Assembly: GCF_910592395.1 (NCBI RefSeq)
Contig: NC_088311.1
Coordinates: 24,956,646 to 25,020,645 of the forward strand
Direction of reading: 5' to 3'
Source: Lineus longissimus
Lineage: Eukaryota > Nemertea > Pilidiophora > Heteronemertea > Lineidae
DNA length: 64,000 nucleotides
A model generated the notes under the pieces. It worked only from the letters and a program-made list of their open reading frames with translations, was not told the origin of the DNA and did no database searches. This document shows, in pieces, positions 48,001 through 60,114 of this stretch (the first letter of the stretch is position 1; every line of letters begins with the position of its first letter). Made by a program: the position numbers and the translations under genes.

Positions 48001-51000
48001 AAAACTACCGATACAACTATCACTGTTTACATAACTGAAATGCCAGATATGCTAGAAACAGGTACAGTTAGGTAAGTGGACTTTTGTCGCTGAACATGCA
48101 TTTTTGAAAATAAAGGTTTTAGAGTACATTGTATTTAAAGGATATTTAAGTGTTTTTCAGCCGGTACAAGAGATTTTTACAAACTCGAGAACTTTTAGGG
48201 CGTTTGCTCCATGACCAAAATGTGTGTATATCCCTCATTCAACAAAACTGAAACTTGTCATCGTTGTGACGGGCGGTGACTTCGACCTGATATCCGAAAT
48301 TTCTAATACTCAAGCATGCTTTAGCAAAGGTACACTATTCTCTACCTCGACTCGTCAAATACAAGTTGCTCAAGACATACATGTATTGCAATATGTAAGC
48401 CTGTGTGCCTTTTCCTTTACCTTAAATGAAACTTCTTAATACATATTTATATCTCCCCGACAGTAAATTGTATATTGCTGTTGAGAAAGTCGGCGGAGGT
48501 CGCAGGAAGAGGTCGATACCACTGCGAGAAGATGAGCATAACCGGCTTATCGATCATGATACCGCGAAGGAGAAAGGCTACACTAGTTACATTGCAGCCG
48601 AACTTGCCGCGGACTTCAGTGGTCCATTCGTTATCGGAGATGGCAAGACGTATGGTAGTTACTACAACGCCCCACTAGAGAAGGGACAGTCATATGATGT
48701 CATCTTTGGGATGGCGTTCACAGTTGGTGAAGTATGTAGCTTCGAGTTTCGTGTGAAGAGATTAATCAATTTTTAGCGTCTTTGACATCTCGAGAGATTG
48801 ATGAAGGGGAGACGAGTCAACTTCAAGTGTAGATATGGAAGAAATTCGCTAGTTTCATGAGATGCACCGACTTTAAGAGTACTCAGTCTCGAGCTTAGTA
48901 TAGAGATGATGAGACTCTTTTTTTATTGCAATTTTGTCACCTTTCACCACTGTATTTGTTGCTCCCGCTCAATGCATATTCAGGTAGTGTTATCTCTTTT
49001 CAAGATGTCAACTGTTGCTTACCGGAGATATGGGAGGCCTATCAAGGGTGATTATCTTGTTTTGTTGTGCATATAACTTGGATATGGGTGTCATGATCAT
49101 GTCTTTGAACGAAACCCACCCTTGTCTACAGTATAGTAGAGATATCCTTCTGTACTGTCTTGGCATAACCAGCCAGTCCCTTGCAAAACACTCGTGCTTG
49201 TTCCTGTAACCGATCATTTTCAAACTGTCCTTCACTTTTTCTGACAAGGTAGTTATGTCAGGACACTGTTGTCACGTTTTCCGGCGCCACCTGTGGCTGC
49301 GTCATACTAGTTCTGCGTCATCGTTGGTCGTGGACTGCTCAAAGAGCACAATGACCCCTTCCAGTAACATTCTTCAATTTGTCACTTTTACGTAAAATTC
49401 AATGAATATCAAGTACAACAATCAAGTGTTGTATTATTGGTAAAAACAAGTCAGTCCCACTGAATATGAGTGAAAGGGAATCGAAAGCTCGAGACCGCAG
49501 GTGGAGAGCTTACAGGGCGTAGAAAATAACTGTTCTCGTCTGTAACTGCCCTGTTCAGTCATAGACGCCTTTCTCTGTTTCAGTTGAAAGCAAGTCAAAT
49601 ATAGGCAAAGTAGCTGGACTGGCTGTTGGTATCCTGGTTGCACTGGCAGCTCTCATTGTTCTTGCTGTTATTATTTACAGAAGGTAGGTACAGCCAGCCC
49701 TGTCTACGAGATCAAGAGTGTGAAAGCGATTTCCAATTCAGTCATGCCTTCATAACGCTATATGCGTTCGTACCCAATTGTTTGTAAGGGTTTCAAAATC
49801 TGCCTCTAATTAAAAGGTTTGACGAGGTTGGTTGTCGTATCTACCTAACCGTTGAATTATTTCTGTGCAGGAAGTCCCATGGAAAGAAACAGCGAGAGAG
49901 CAAACCATTCGACGAAGATGTTCAAGGCATCATGAAAACGAAAGGAGATCATGAAATGGACAATCGTAAGGACTAAGCCTAAATAGGTTATTTATTCCAA
50001 CAATTCGAATTTTTTTCCCTTGTTCGGATCGGCCCGCCTACCTGCTCGGTGCATGAAGCTTCCACTGATTCTGACATGTGACCAAATGTGTCTTTTTTCA
50101 GTCGATTTAGCTGCCGAGCCAGGACCTAGCACGGCTGGAGAGGTTGACTCTGAAGGTCAAGAACACTCCATGCCTATATCAGGCCTGATTGGGTACGTGA
50201 AGGCAATCCGAGGAGAAAGGGCTGCAGAATTCACTGGGGAGTTTGAGGTAGGCAAAGAGGTGTACTCCCTAGGGTAGGGAAGGAACGTGAAGTGGTCAAA
50301 TTAGAATCTTCAGGTGACCAGTATGCACAGGTCAGGGTTGTGTTGGATTCAGCGATAATCACTTTACTCATACATACGTTCGATGTACTGTGAGACCCCT
50401 AGTGGCGACTTCGTGTAACTCAACCTGAACTATCTGGCATCTGTATCCCATTGAACGTTTTGGCGACACGTATCGCAGTATCAAAGTGACAGGTGCATTA
50501 AGTAATATTGACAACTCACACTTTAAAAATGTTCAACATTTACAGTTTTCTTGTTTAACATTACACTCTAATAATTAACATTACACTCTAATGTTTAACA
50601 TTTAAATCTTACTTGTTTTACATTTACACTTTACATGTTTTTCTCTTTATTTTAAGTCGCTGCCAAAGAATATGGTGAAATCTGTCGAGCAAGCCAAGGA
50701 AGAAGCCAACCTGCCGTTAAATCGCTATAAGAACATTTTAGCATGTAAGTAGGAATCGAGACTAAGGGAAGATGACCGCCAGCTAAGAGAATGGTACATG
50801 ATGGAGGCCAAACTTGTGATTACATGAACAATTGGTGACACCCTACATGATTTCATCATGAACAGGCCTGTGATTAGGACTGCAGATGACGTATATAGTG
50901 TTGTTTTACCATACCACTACCGTGTCTAACTATTCTGTTTCAGATGACCATAGCCGTGTTGTCCTCCAACCCGTCGGCAGCCAGATATCAGACTACATTA

Positions 51001-54000
51001 ATGCAAGCTTCATCCATGTAAGTGGTTGCATTGCTACTGACAGGAATGTGTATGAGAATGATGTCAGCACGATGAGTAAACAGAAGGGCACATATAAGGA
51101 GAGGGATGTCAAGGTTTTAACACTAACAATTCCGGCCAACATTTAGTGTATTAAACATATTATGTGGCGTTCCTATCATCAGAACGAAGGATTCTTTATC
51201 TTCATTGCTCTCATTTCCTCTCGTTATAGGGTTACCAAGGAGAGAACGCCTTCATTGCTTCACAGGGTGAGTTGGTCGTTGTCTAAGCGTTTGTGATGTT
51301 GTCGGGTACCTGGCGTATTGTCTCGGTGATATGGCCAAGGATGGTCTACTTTACTTTCTTATTCTATTGAAAGATGAACTTAACCAACTAAAAATGCCAG
51401 AGGTGGCATCGAAGGACAGGTTTGCGTTGTTCATTGGTGTCGTCTCACGGATAAGAAGGTTATGATATATGTTGGTTTCGAGACGTAATTGGCTTGGAGC
51501 AGGACCGAAACTTCAGGTTTTTTCCTGTTCTTTCATTATAACATGAATGACATCAGCCAAACTCACAATCACTGTCATTAACTTGTACGGCGTGTAGGGC
51601 CAATTCCCACGACGATACCAGCGATGTGGCGCATGATATGGCAGGAACGTTGTGCGACCGTTGTGATGCTCACACACTTTAAAGAAATGGGAAAGGTACG
51701 TGAGCATGTTGATAATCATCACTTAATGACTGCTTGAAGTGCCCATTAGGTATCGGAAGTTTAAAAGGAGTGGAGTTGGTCATCGGCTGCTTTTTGAAAT
51801 CGGTGTTTCAACCTCTGGGTACAAACGTTTCTCTTGCTTATGCCGCCAACGATAAAAGCATAAAGACTTGGAACTGCATTATGATGTATGAATCTCTTTG
51901 GAATAAACTGCACTTTTCAATGTACCCATCAGTAACAATATCATTCCTTTCCCAGCCGAAGTGCGACCAATACTGGCCGGACCAGGGAAGGACGACCTAC
52001 GGCCCATTTACTGTGCAGCTGGCGGAAGAATACAAATACACAGACTATGTGAAGCGGATCCTCACTGTTACTTTGGTAAGGATTTATATCACCAAATCCC
52101 TGCGTGGGAAGCATTGCATATAACCAAGCTGTGGGGAACGATGCATAGAACCAAGCTGTAGGGAACGATGGGGCATTTGTTTGGCTCTGCCATGTGAGGA
52201 AGCATTGCATAGAACCAAGCTGTGGGGAACGATGGGGCATTTGTTTGGCTCTGCCATCTTTGTAATTCAAGGCTGAGATCATTTGAAAACCAGTTTAGTC
52301 TTGACCTCAGAGTAACCAGGCTAGACGTGTTGGTTGTTGTATTCTTGCTTGTTCCACAATCCTGATATCATTATCTTGCTAGCTTACAATCAATTTATTG
52401 ATGCTTGCGGTTTCATGATGTATATAGAGCCTTTATCTGTAAAGGGATTCCATTTTACTGAACATTTCAGAATGAGGAGGTACACACTGTGAAGCACTTC
52501 CATTTCACCTCCTGGCCTGATCATGGCGTCCCAAAGTTCGCCTGCTCCATGCTAAACTTCAGACGACAAGTGTTTCAGGAGACTGAATATGGGAAGGCGC
52601 CCATATTGGTACACTGCAGGTATGAGGGAAATACACGTGACAGTTTGAAGACCATCAATTTTTGGTGAATTTTGAGAAACTAGCGGCAGAGTGAATGCCA
52701 CCGAACTGATGGCTCTGCATGGATAACCTTTCTTTAATTCTTCTAATTTACGCTGATTTCTTTGATAAGCGTGTTAAATTCTTGCAGTGCTGGGGCAGGC
52801 CGGACTGGGACCTTCATCGGTATCGACTACCTGATCCGCCAAGGAAAGGCTGAGAAGAAAGTCAATTTCTACGAGTGTGTCCTCAAAATGAGAGAGCAGA
52901 GACCGAACATGGTACAGAACGTGGTAAGTCAACTTGTACGAGTGTGACAGATCTCAAAGGAAGTCAGTCAATTGACATTTGAATAATAATAAAACAGAAA
53001 AATAAAGTGAGATTTTGTGTGTTTTTGTTATTAGCCTCGCTCTGCACTTCGAGGTTTTATTACACCTCCAAGGCGGGATGAGTACTGGACTTCACGTTGT
53101 ACATGATTCTCCTTGCTGTTCATGCTATTATTTTGTTTTTCCATGATAATGTAAAGCAGGCTAAATAAGAGCGATGGTTATATCGGATTTCCTCTGCTAT
53201 TTCACAGGGTCAGTACGCGCACGTACACGACGCCATTTTGGAGTTCTTCAAGGTCGGGATCACCTACATCCAGAGCGCCTTTTACCCCGAGGCATACTGC
53301 AATCTCATCAAGCCCCTTCCAGAGCAAGCAACGTGTAGGTTGCAGCAACAGTACTCGGTATGTGGACCACATTAGATACACATTCTTATACTGGTACCGT
53401 AAAAAGCTGGTGATATTCCGGCCATTCGTAAACGAGCTGAAGCATTTTTAGTATGTTTTTTACATTTTGCCCCCTGTTGGCCAGACCAAAAATAGGATCG
53501 AACCAAAATTCGTTTTGGAATTAGATCTTTTCGTGTGTAAGTTTCAGGTCCATGGCCCTAGTGGTTACAAATCGTGCCCTACTAACGGACGACAGTATTA
53601 AGCTCACCAGATGAGCGAAATTGCTACTGTCCTTATATGTTTGCAGACAAGTTTACTAGTACTTGTCACAGACACACTGCATTTGTAATTTACCATCGCG
53701 AAAGAAATTAATGATATTTTTATATCCCTTTCAGATCATGAAAATTTTCACAGACGCCATAGTCCCTTCAGATAAAGCTATCTGCCATAGTAGCAAGAAC
53801 CGGAATCAGTACATTGTACCAGGTAAGGAAGCTGACGTCTGCTTCAATGTGTAGACTATACATAAATATAACTTTCTCAAGTGAGAATCTAAGATTATTG
53901 ACCGATAAGAGCATCAATATTGGGGAAATATTCCGTCCGTATTAGCGTCATTCCGTATTGGCTGGTACAGGCGATCATCTTGGTAATTTTAACATGGAAT

Positions 54001-56259
54001 AGATGCATCACATTTCCTCTGTCCAAGGATGAGGGTATTGGAGTTTGATAAGCGACATAATACACTTATTTTTTCCTTCCATTTTCGTAGATGATATGTC
54101 TCGGGTCGTGCTCTCTCTCCCTGTGAGTGGTTGGGATGATTATGTCAATGCAGTGTATGCCACGGTAAGTTACTGTCACAAAACTAGCAAGCCGCATTTG
54201 TTTTTTTTCATTTGATGCATGCTTTCAAAAGCTACTACATCTGATACTGAGATATTAATGAAAAGGTCATTTTTATAGCCGGACAACATGTGAGATTCTC
54301 TCTTCCATTACCGACTTAAACGTTGATACATTTTGATGTAGTGACTGACCGTGGCCTGAAACTAGACCATCGGTTCAGGTTTAGAAAGTCGAAATCTGCT
54401 GACGGATTTTAATCTTATTGAAACTAAGCTTTTCATTCCCTTAGATCGTTACCTAGGCCATTTGCTTTTAGGGTTACGGTGAACGGGACACCTACATCAT
54501 CACCCAGATGCCCCTGCCGGAGACAATGAAGGACATCTGGCGGATCGTGCATGATACGGGAATCTCCACTATTGTCATGATGAACGTGGTCGACTCTGAG
54601 GTAACTGCAAGTATCACAGAATGATTGCAGGTTCATCAATGTCATCATCCAAACAGCGTGTTTAGCCTCGCTAAAGGTGTTCATCCACGATTTGGAAGTT
54701 CAAACACGACATCATCATTCACACAAGATAGTATACATCTTTTTCACTTTGAGATGTCTGTGCCGGTCATTGATTACGCAAGTGCCCCGGCATATAAAGA
54801 AACTTTGTTTTCCCACCTAAATCGCCCTCCCCATTTACACACTGAACTTGAAAAGAACGTTCCTGTCATTTCAGCTTGCTCCAGATTATTGCCCGGTGGA
54901 AAGAGAGCGCCTGGAGCTCGGGCCGCTGGTCGTAGAGGGTCTGGCCACTTCCACCTCAAACAGTGATATCGTTTCGAGGGATTTCAGAATATCAATGATG
55001 GAGAGTAAAGGGGTAAATGAGAAACTGGTCATGGTGACTCCTCTCTCCGACAGGCTGCCTCTACGTAAAAGCTAGGCCTACTTCTTCAGACACAGCCCAT
55101 AGCGCCACACAATCGAGCCATTTTTGTGACCTGCAATTATGATCAATGTTCGACGAAGAGATCTTTCATCTGTGGGTACTGTTAGCCGCCGGGTTCGATA
55201 TCGGTCGCAAGTCACTGCGATCACTGATTCTTGTCGTAGGCATCGATCTCTAACATTTATGACTAATGCGTTGGAATGGTCAGCGACGTTTCATCTGCAG
55301 TCACCTTACTGTTATTTTGGGAATAACGCTCATTTTGTTCTCACCAAGAGTTTTTTTCCAGGATAAAGGCGACATGTCGGGTCGACTGGTCCGGCACTTT
55401 CAGTTACAAAACTGGCCCGATGGTCAGCCGACTCCATCCTCCCCGGAGTCGATTGTGGAGCTGTTACAAATGGTGGAAAAGTGGCTACAAAAGGTCGAGA
55501 ACAAGACGATACTTGTGCAGTGCTTGTAAGTGGTTCTAGTTTTAGACTCGGTCCTTGTTTTCATACCGGCTCATTCACGGCAATAATCAGGTATTCCTTC
55601 CGAAGGCCTACGGGGCGCACGGGTTGACTAAGGCTAGGCAGAGGAAGACATTGAGGGTCAACATGTTTGTACACCGGTCGGACTCCACCTGCACGTGTTC
55701 AAAAAAAGAACGGCTGTTGATGGTTGACATCCTGGTCTCGGAGGCCACCATGTGCAGAACACAGAAAACCACTGCTGCTAGTCCATGCCTTTAATACGTG
55801 AACACCAAGGAACCTGGACAATGATGCATGCCTCGCGTCTCTCTGATCTGGACCGAGAACTTCAAACTATCCAGCTCACCCGTTTCCTTCAATTCTTTGC
55901 TCGAAATATTTTTTCCAGGGACGGTGCTTCCCAGAGTGGTGTCTTCTGCGCGGCGCATTCCGTCATAGAGAAGGTCAAGGTCGACCATGAGGTGGATGTT
56001 TTCCAGTATCTCCGTCTGCTCAGGTCAAACAGACCACAACTCGTCAACACTTACGTAAGTATTGCCTTTGTCTCTTGGACCAAAACACGTCTCCTTCATT
56101 ATAGCCTCTATGCCATCCGCATTTCGAGTTGATTAATCACATTATCCATCAGGCCCGTATAAGGCAATCTTTGTATATTTTCAGGAGCAATACAAGTTCA
56201 TCCACGAAGTTGTCCTTGAGTATCTGAAGGGATTTGAAACCTACGCGAACTTCCTATAG
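39057..56259 (+). CDS. Receptor-type protein tyrosine phosphatase C (EGF, lectin-kringle, EGF, FN3 x4, TM, D1, D2), complete
   Basis: Exons: 39057-39123, 40496-40633, 42006-42215, 43061-43291, 43511-43702, 44089-44226, 44640-44963, 45223-45317, 45661-45874, 46081-46298, 46688-46757, 46876-46982, 47190-47397, 47957-48071, 48464-48731, 49005-49047, 49584-49683, 49871-49965, 50102-50247, 50657-50744, 50944-51017, 51230-51266, 51598-51695, 51956-52075, 52471-52619, 52788-52923, 53208-53357, 53735-53822, 54091-54164, 54472-54600, 54875-55012, 55362-55525, 55919-56054, 56185-56259. Total 4635 nt (1544 aa plus stop). Order, phases and most exon lengths match paralog B, but C is on the opposite strand and lacks B's second copy of the last FN3 exon pair. 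A furin-type RRKR site follows VGGG in exon 48464-48731. D1 has WPDHGVP and [10 protein letters not shown] and should be active; D2 has VQCLDGASQSG. Confidence 0.93.
40918..41496. mobile_element. Nested elements: hairpin element with two 172-bp MITE insertions
   Basis: The hairpin element (inverse of 3908-4152) is interrupted at 40942-41114 by one MITE and followed at 41326-41496 by a second MITE in the same orientation. The MITE begins CCGGTGTAGAAGT and ends ACTTTTACACCGG. The first sits within the hairpin element and the second at its CCGG end, in intron 2 of gene C. Confidence 0.8.
41866..41935. repeat. Dispersed GTCGGA-repeat family, partial copy 5
   Basis: Only the end block from cggacttttgtcgg to agtcggaaaaagcctcctac is present. 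It lies about 70 bp before the lectin half 1 exon of gene C. Confidence 0.7.
42006..43702 (+). other. Kringle nested in F-type lectin domain, paralog C
   Basis: Lectin half 1 (42006-42215) carries [18 protein letters not shown] and ends [10 protein letters not shown]. The kringle exon (43061-43291) has [24 protein letters not shown] and a final WCNIPKC. Lectin half 2 (43511-43702) starts [15 protein letters not shown] and ends [15 protein letters not shown]. All junctions are phase 1. The ER at the start of half 2 matches the end of the canonical R-G-D-C-C-G-E-R loop; the part before it is replaced by the kringle. Confidence 0.92.
42292..42735. repeat. 32-bp minisatellite, about 13 copies
   Basis: The unit is based on gatgacatatcgatgtccaa followed by cattttgtgagt, with some shortened units. 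It lies in the gene C intron between lectin half 1 and kringle. Confidence 0.95.
43893..43937 (+). repeat. Copy of the 3' end of lectin half 2 exon, gene C
   Basis: tgtgaagtaagcgt and cttttcaatatcgaggtggg repeat the end of exon 43511-43702 with its GTGGGT donor about 235 bp downstream. Confidence 0.75.
47398..47775 (+). repeat. Decayed tandem copies of FN3 exon 47190-47397 tail, gene C
   Basis: At least three degenerate copies of the SVAAQTS to WTKPE end and the GTAGGCC donor follow the exon, with copied donors near 47545 and 47617. They sit where B has a full second FN3 exon pair. Confidence 0.75.
50657..53357 (+). other. D1 catalytic phosphatase domain of paralog C
   Basis: Eight exons with the same phases as B. 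They show [43 protein letters not shown] (split across 52619/52788) and QRPNMVQN. Every PTP signature residue is present. Confidence 0.92.
52105..52260. repeat. Short intronic tandem repeat
   Basis: Blocks with gaagcattgcata, accaagctgtggggaacgat and ggggcatttgtttggctctg recur two to three times in the gene C intron after exon 51956-52075. Confidence 0.8.
53735..56259 (+). other. D2 domain of paralog C, pseudophosphatase-like
   Basis: Seven exons. The WPD Asp is kept (QNWPDGQ). The P-loop VQCLDGASQSG, across 55525/55919, keeps Cys but has Gln for the invariant Arg. The change is shared with B, so it predates their divergence. The domain ends 16 residues after EQYKFIHEV. Confidence 0.85.
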
Positions 56260-56906
56260 GTTTTGGAAGTTTATTTTCAGTGCAAGTGCTGTCGTTGGGC
56301 TTGCTTTTAACAAAAGCGGAAGGTCCCGTATCAGCTATCGAAAAGGAGGGCACCTTTTTCAAGGAGAAGAGTGTCTGCAGTGTCCGGGCCTACAGTGTTG
56401 TAAACTGGATTTACAGCTAGCTGTTGAGTTAGTGCAGCATGGCGCTTCAGAGGGCACTACATGATGCATACATGGCAAAGTAAAACCTCCACAAGAAGAC
56501 AACTACATTTATTCAAGAATGTAGCATTTCTATTGAACTCTTCAATCAACACAGCATTTATCAGGTGCTACTGTATGTAAGGTATGAACTGACCACGTCA
56601 TTGACTATATCCAGTTGGATGAAAACACATGCTTCCTAGTCACATACAACACTCAAGTTGAACAGGTTGACTCTTGGACTCACGAGGCAGTCCATTTCGA
56701 CATCCTTTTTTTCATACCCGGCCTTCTCATGGGGATGAGGCCGGTCCGCTGCGTCTAGAGTGTAGGTGTAGTTGACTCTACGGTGGCACATACATGGCAT
56801 AAAAAACATGCACATTTCATATTTTGTATTCTAATTTATTCAAGGTCGTGCAATATTTGAGAATTTACTCGCATTATAATCATGATATACAGACATACAA
56901 CTTATC

Positions 56907-56912
56907 AATAAA
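56907..56912 (+). terminator. Polyadenylation signal candidate of gene C
   Basis: An AATAAA about 650 bp after the stop codon of C, the first canonical hexamer I see downstream. Confidence 0.4.
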
Positions 56913-57664
56913 TTGGTTTTGAGCAAAGATAACTGAAATAAGTTTTGTCATTTGATCAGCATCTTACAAGCAAGAAGTCTGGATTGATATATATCCACAA
57001 CAGAGAAAAACATTGTTATCTCAGCTTCAGAAAAAGAATGCACGTCTTCATTTAAGGTGCTTGCTTACTCCGAGTCTGGTGTTACCTGTGAACGGGTGTG
57101 TTCTCTTTGTTCACCATGTGACTCCCCAGTAAGCCGGCCACGGAGCGATCGCAGCGCCAAATAAAGCCCAAATCTTCTCAAAATTGCCGCCTAACATTAT
57201 GTTAATGAGCAAAAAATGACGTCATCGTGGGAAGAGAATTTGCCCGAAAATGGCGCGTGGCCGGCTGACTGTCCCTGGCTACGTCACATAATATTCGTTT
57301 TCTGTAGTACTGATGGTCCACGGCAGGGGAGCTAGGGAGGAAAGACTTTCGTTTGAATTGACTCGAACCTGGTATATCTGTCTTAAAAGACTGATACACG
57401 GCAGGGTAGCTGTCGTTTAAATTGACCAGAACCTGGTATAACTGTCCTACAAGACTAATCCAGTGTAATCTCCGTATCTTATTGGTGACTTTGATATCCT
57501 GCTCTCTATGTCACACATCAATCTTGTAGAGACATGTTACACCCCGTATTGGAACACGATAGACTCCGTCGTTGGAAGGCACATCCAGGAAATACCTTTC
57601 AGACCCTGAAGAAATGATTGTGTACCCTGGAAAGATCGAGACCCTTACGAAAATGATCAGGGAT

Positions 57665-57790
57665 TCACCATCATGGTGATATCGGCGTTCACCATGGTGA
57701 AATCGGAGTTTACCATGCTTGCCATAGTGAATATTTACCGTCCCAAAACTGCCGACAGTTCACCATTGATCATGATGGTGAAAATGAGAC
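57665..57790. repeat. Cluster of TCACCATxATGGTGA palindromes
   Basis: ttcaccatggtgaa at 57688-57701 is a perfect 14-bp palindrome. Imperfect forms occur before it (ttcaccatcatggtga) and after it (ttcaccattgatcatgatgg, tgaa). Confidence 0.6.
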
Positions 57791-60114
57791 ACATTTTTCT
57801 TAAAGGAGGAGACGGTCAGGTTGTGCATGTCTTCGCAAGCATAGTGAGTTGATAGTTCAAACCATATTCTTGTCTTATCCATAGGTCAACCCATTTGAAG
57901 ACAGATCAGTACAATCACGGAAAACCCCAAATGTTAAACATTTCTTCCCGAATAATTCTTACAGTGACCATTTTTACCGTGAAAGACAGTTGCTTACGCT
58001 ACACAAAAATCAAAAAAAAATCGAGGGTCAACCATTGAACTTTTGAGATATGTTGAATTTTGCACAAATCAGCGAAAAACGCACCAACTTGCGCTGGACG
58101 GCATTTCAACACGGGGCCGACGCACATTCCAAGCTCAGTGTACACATACGTCGGCAACAACAGTAAAATGAGTTGTTTCTTGTTAGCCGCCTATTGAGTA
58201 GCGTTCTAGGTTTCAGAAACTCTATAAAAACATGTTTTTACCAGAACAGCTGCTAAATCAACACTTGCATACTGTTAGAACCAAGAAATCAATGATCTTT
58301 TAGGAACTACGGTTAGGCCGCGCATGAATCCAAAAAAGTCCCCAATGAGACCTTGGGATTCAAATTTCCCGCCATATTTCGCGCCGTTGCTCTTCTGCGT
58401 TTCAGCGACTCAGAGGTAGGAATCCCGGGTCACCAGAAAGAGGAAGTAAAATTCGCCTGGACCATTTCATGATTTCATGGGTTTTGGAAACAACAAAATC
58501 TTCGAACATGTTGAATAAAATCGTGTTTTAGACTAAATATTTGTTTTCATCTGTATATATAGATCAACAGTAACATTTTCACTTGTTTTCTGTCCAGTTC
58601 ATGTTGGTACAGGTATGTATTGAGCATGTTGAGTGTGAAGAGTGTTTGATTGAACGACAGCAGATTTGGCAGCCTTGTCCCACAACGACACAAGCATGCA
58701 AAATTAACCATCTAGATCCAGATTCAGGGAGAACATGTATAGCCAGACATTCACATTGTATGGACCGTATACTTTCTTGCTGATATCAGTTTGTATAAAG
58801 ACAGGGGGTCTCAACATCAGTCGTTTCAGTGTGATTGTCTAGCTAATAGATATTTAAACTGACGTAATGAAAACGAAGTTTGATGAAGATTACTGAATTA
58901 TTTAGGCTTTCTGATTAAGTGTTAACCACCAGGTTATGAGGCTTCTCTGTGCTCATTCCCAAAATTGTGCCCTTCCAATTTCCAGAAAGAGACGCACACT
59001 ATATCAGTATTTAGTTGTCCGGATGCCGTCAACCTAGTTTTGTAGTGTATACTTAGTGACATCCTGATAACACTTACTAACAGTCTAGATTTGAGTTGAA
59101 ATAAAACAAGGAAGAGATTGAGTGATCAGCCACTCAACAAACATGTGGGCATGATGGGCGTGACAGAGCCTTGGGGCACAGTTTACTGGCCTGTTGTTGA
59201 TAAGATAGATAGATAGATAAAACTTTATTTTCATCGGTATAAGGATACATAAAAACGTGAGCTCTTGGGGGCTCTTTGACCGATATCAAACATATGTATG
59301 TAACAAAAAGAGTTAGAAAAATAATCGGAATACATGTATGAGTACATGTATGTGTTCAGGAAAAGAAGACAACAGCTTAACTTGTCAAGTCTATACTAGC
59401 GTTTTACAAAAATTTCAAGTGCTGCCTGGGTCTGAGATATCAGTTACCTTCATGATTCACCAAGTGCATCTGGCCAACTAGGAATGTACATTGCACAGAC
59501 AGCCAGATTCTACATGAGATAGTATGATTTATTATGTGGTTCATGTACTTGATTGTGGCTGCAGGCCTTTTAATTTGTTTACTTCCTGGTTGTTCTGCTC
59601 TAAAATAAATATGTCATATGTTCCGCTTGACATTCACATGCTCTTTGCCAATTGGTCAATTACATTCACTTGTTTACATCTCGGTGCATATCAAAACCAG
59701 TAGGCCTAGATGTTTGCATTAGTCATGAGAGTCAGCAGTTTGATGATATGCAGTGGAACAGCTCTCATCTCCTTTGTCGTCCTTCTTGTGCAAATGATGT
59801 CTTTAAATTTGCCATTTTCATCAGGAGCTCCGCCACCCTTTACCTAAACCCATGAGCCTATGAGGCATAGAAACTGATGAAGGACAGTTGCCAAAACTCA
59901 TACAAAAGCCTCTAATTTGCTACATTTGGTTTGGCATCTGAAGTCCATAGTTCTGCTTTATGTCTCGTGAGTTTCCATTTTACCAAGTATGGATTTTAAA
60001 GCTCTGATCTTTACTGGATTTTACAAATAACATTTGAAAAACTTTCTCTGCTTCAGATTCCAAAGCTGAGGGTTAGATTGCATGCTCAACCAATCGGAGT
60101 GAAGTTGCTTCATA

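Larger units (their letters stand above)
56260..60056. other. Region between gene C and Syk, no coding exon seen
   Basis: It contains the C 3' UTR, a cluster of CACCATGGTG palindromes at 57665-57790, and a short GATA run with a following repeat near 59200. A Syk 5' UTR exon probably lies here but cannot be placed. Confidence 0.5.

Noticed and set aside
55785-55910. Alternative upstream extension of the D2 P-loop exon of C
   Set aside because: The open frame continues upstream, but the acceptor before 55919 and the identical phase-2 exon in B fix the border.
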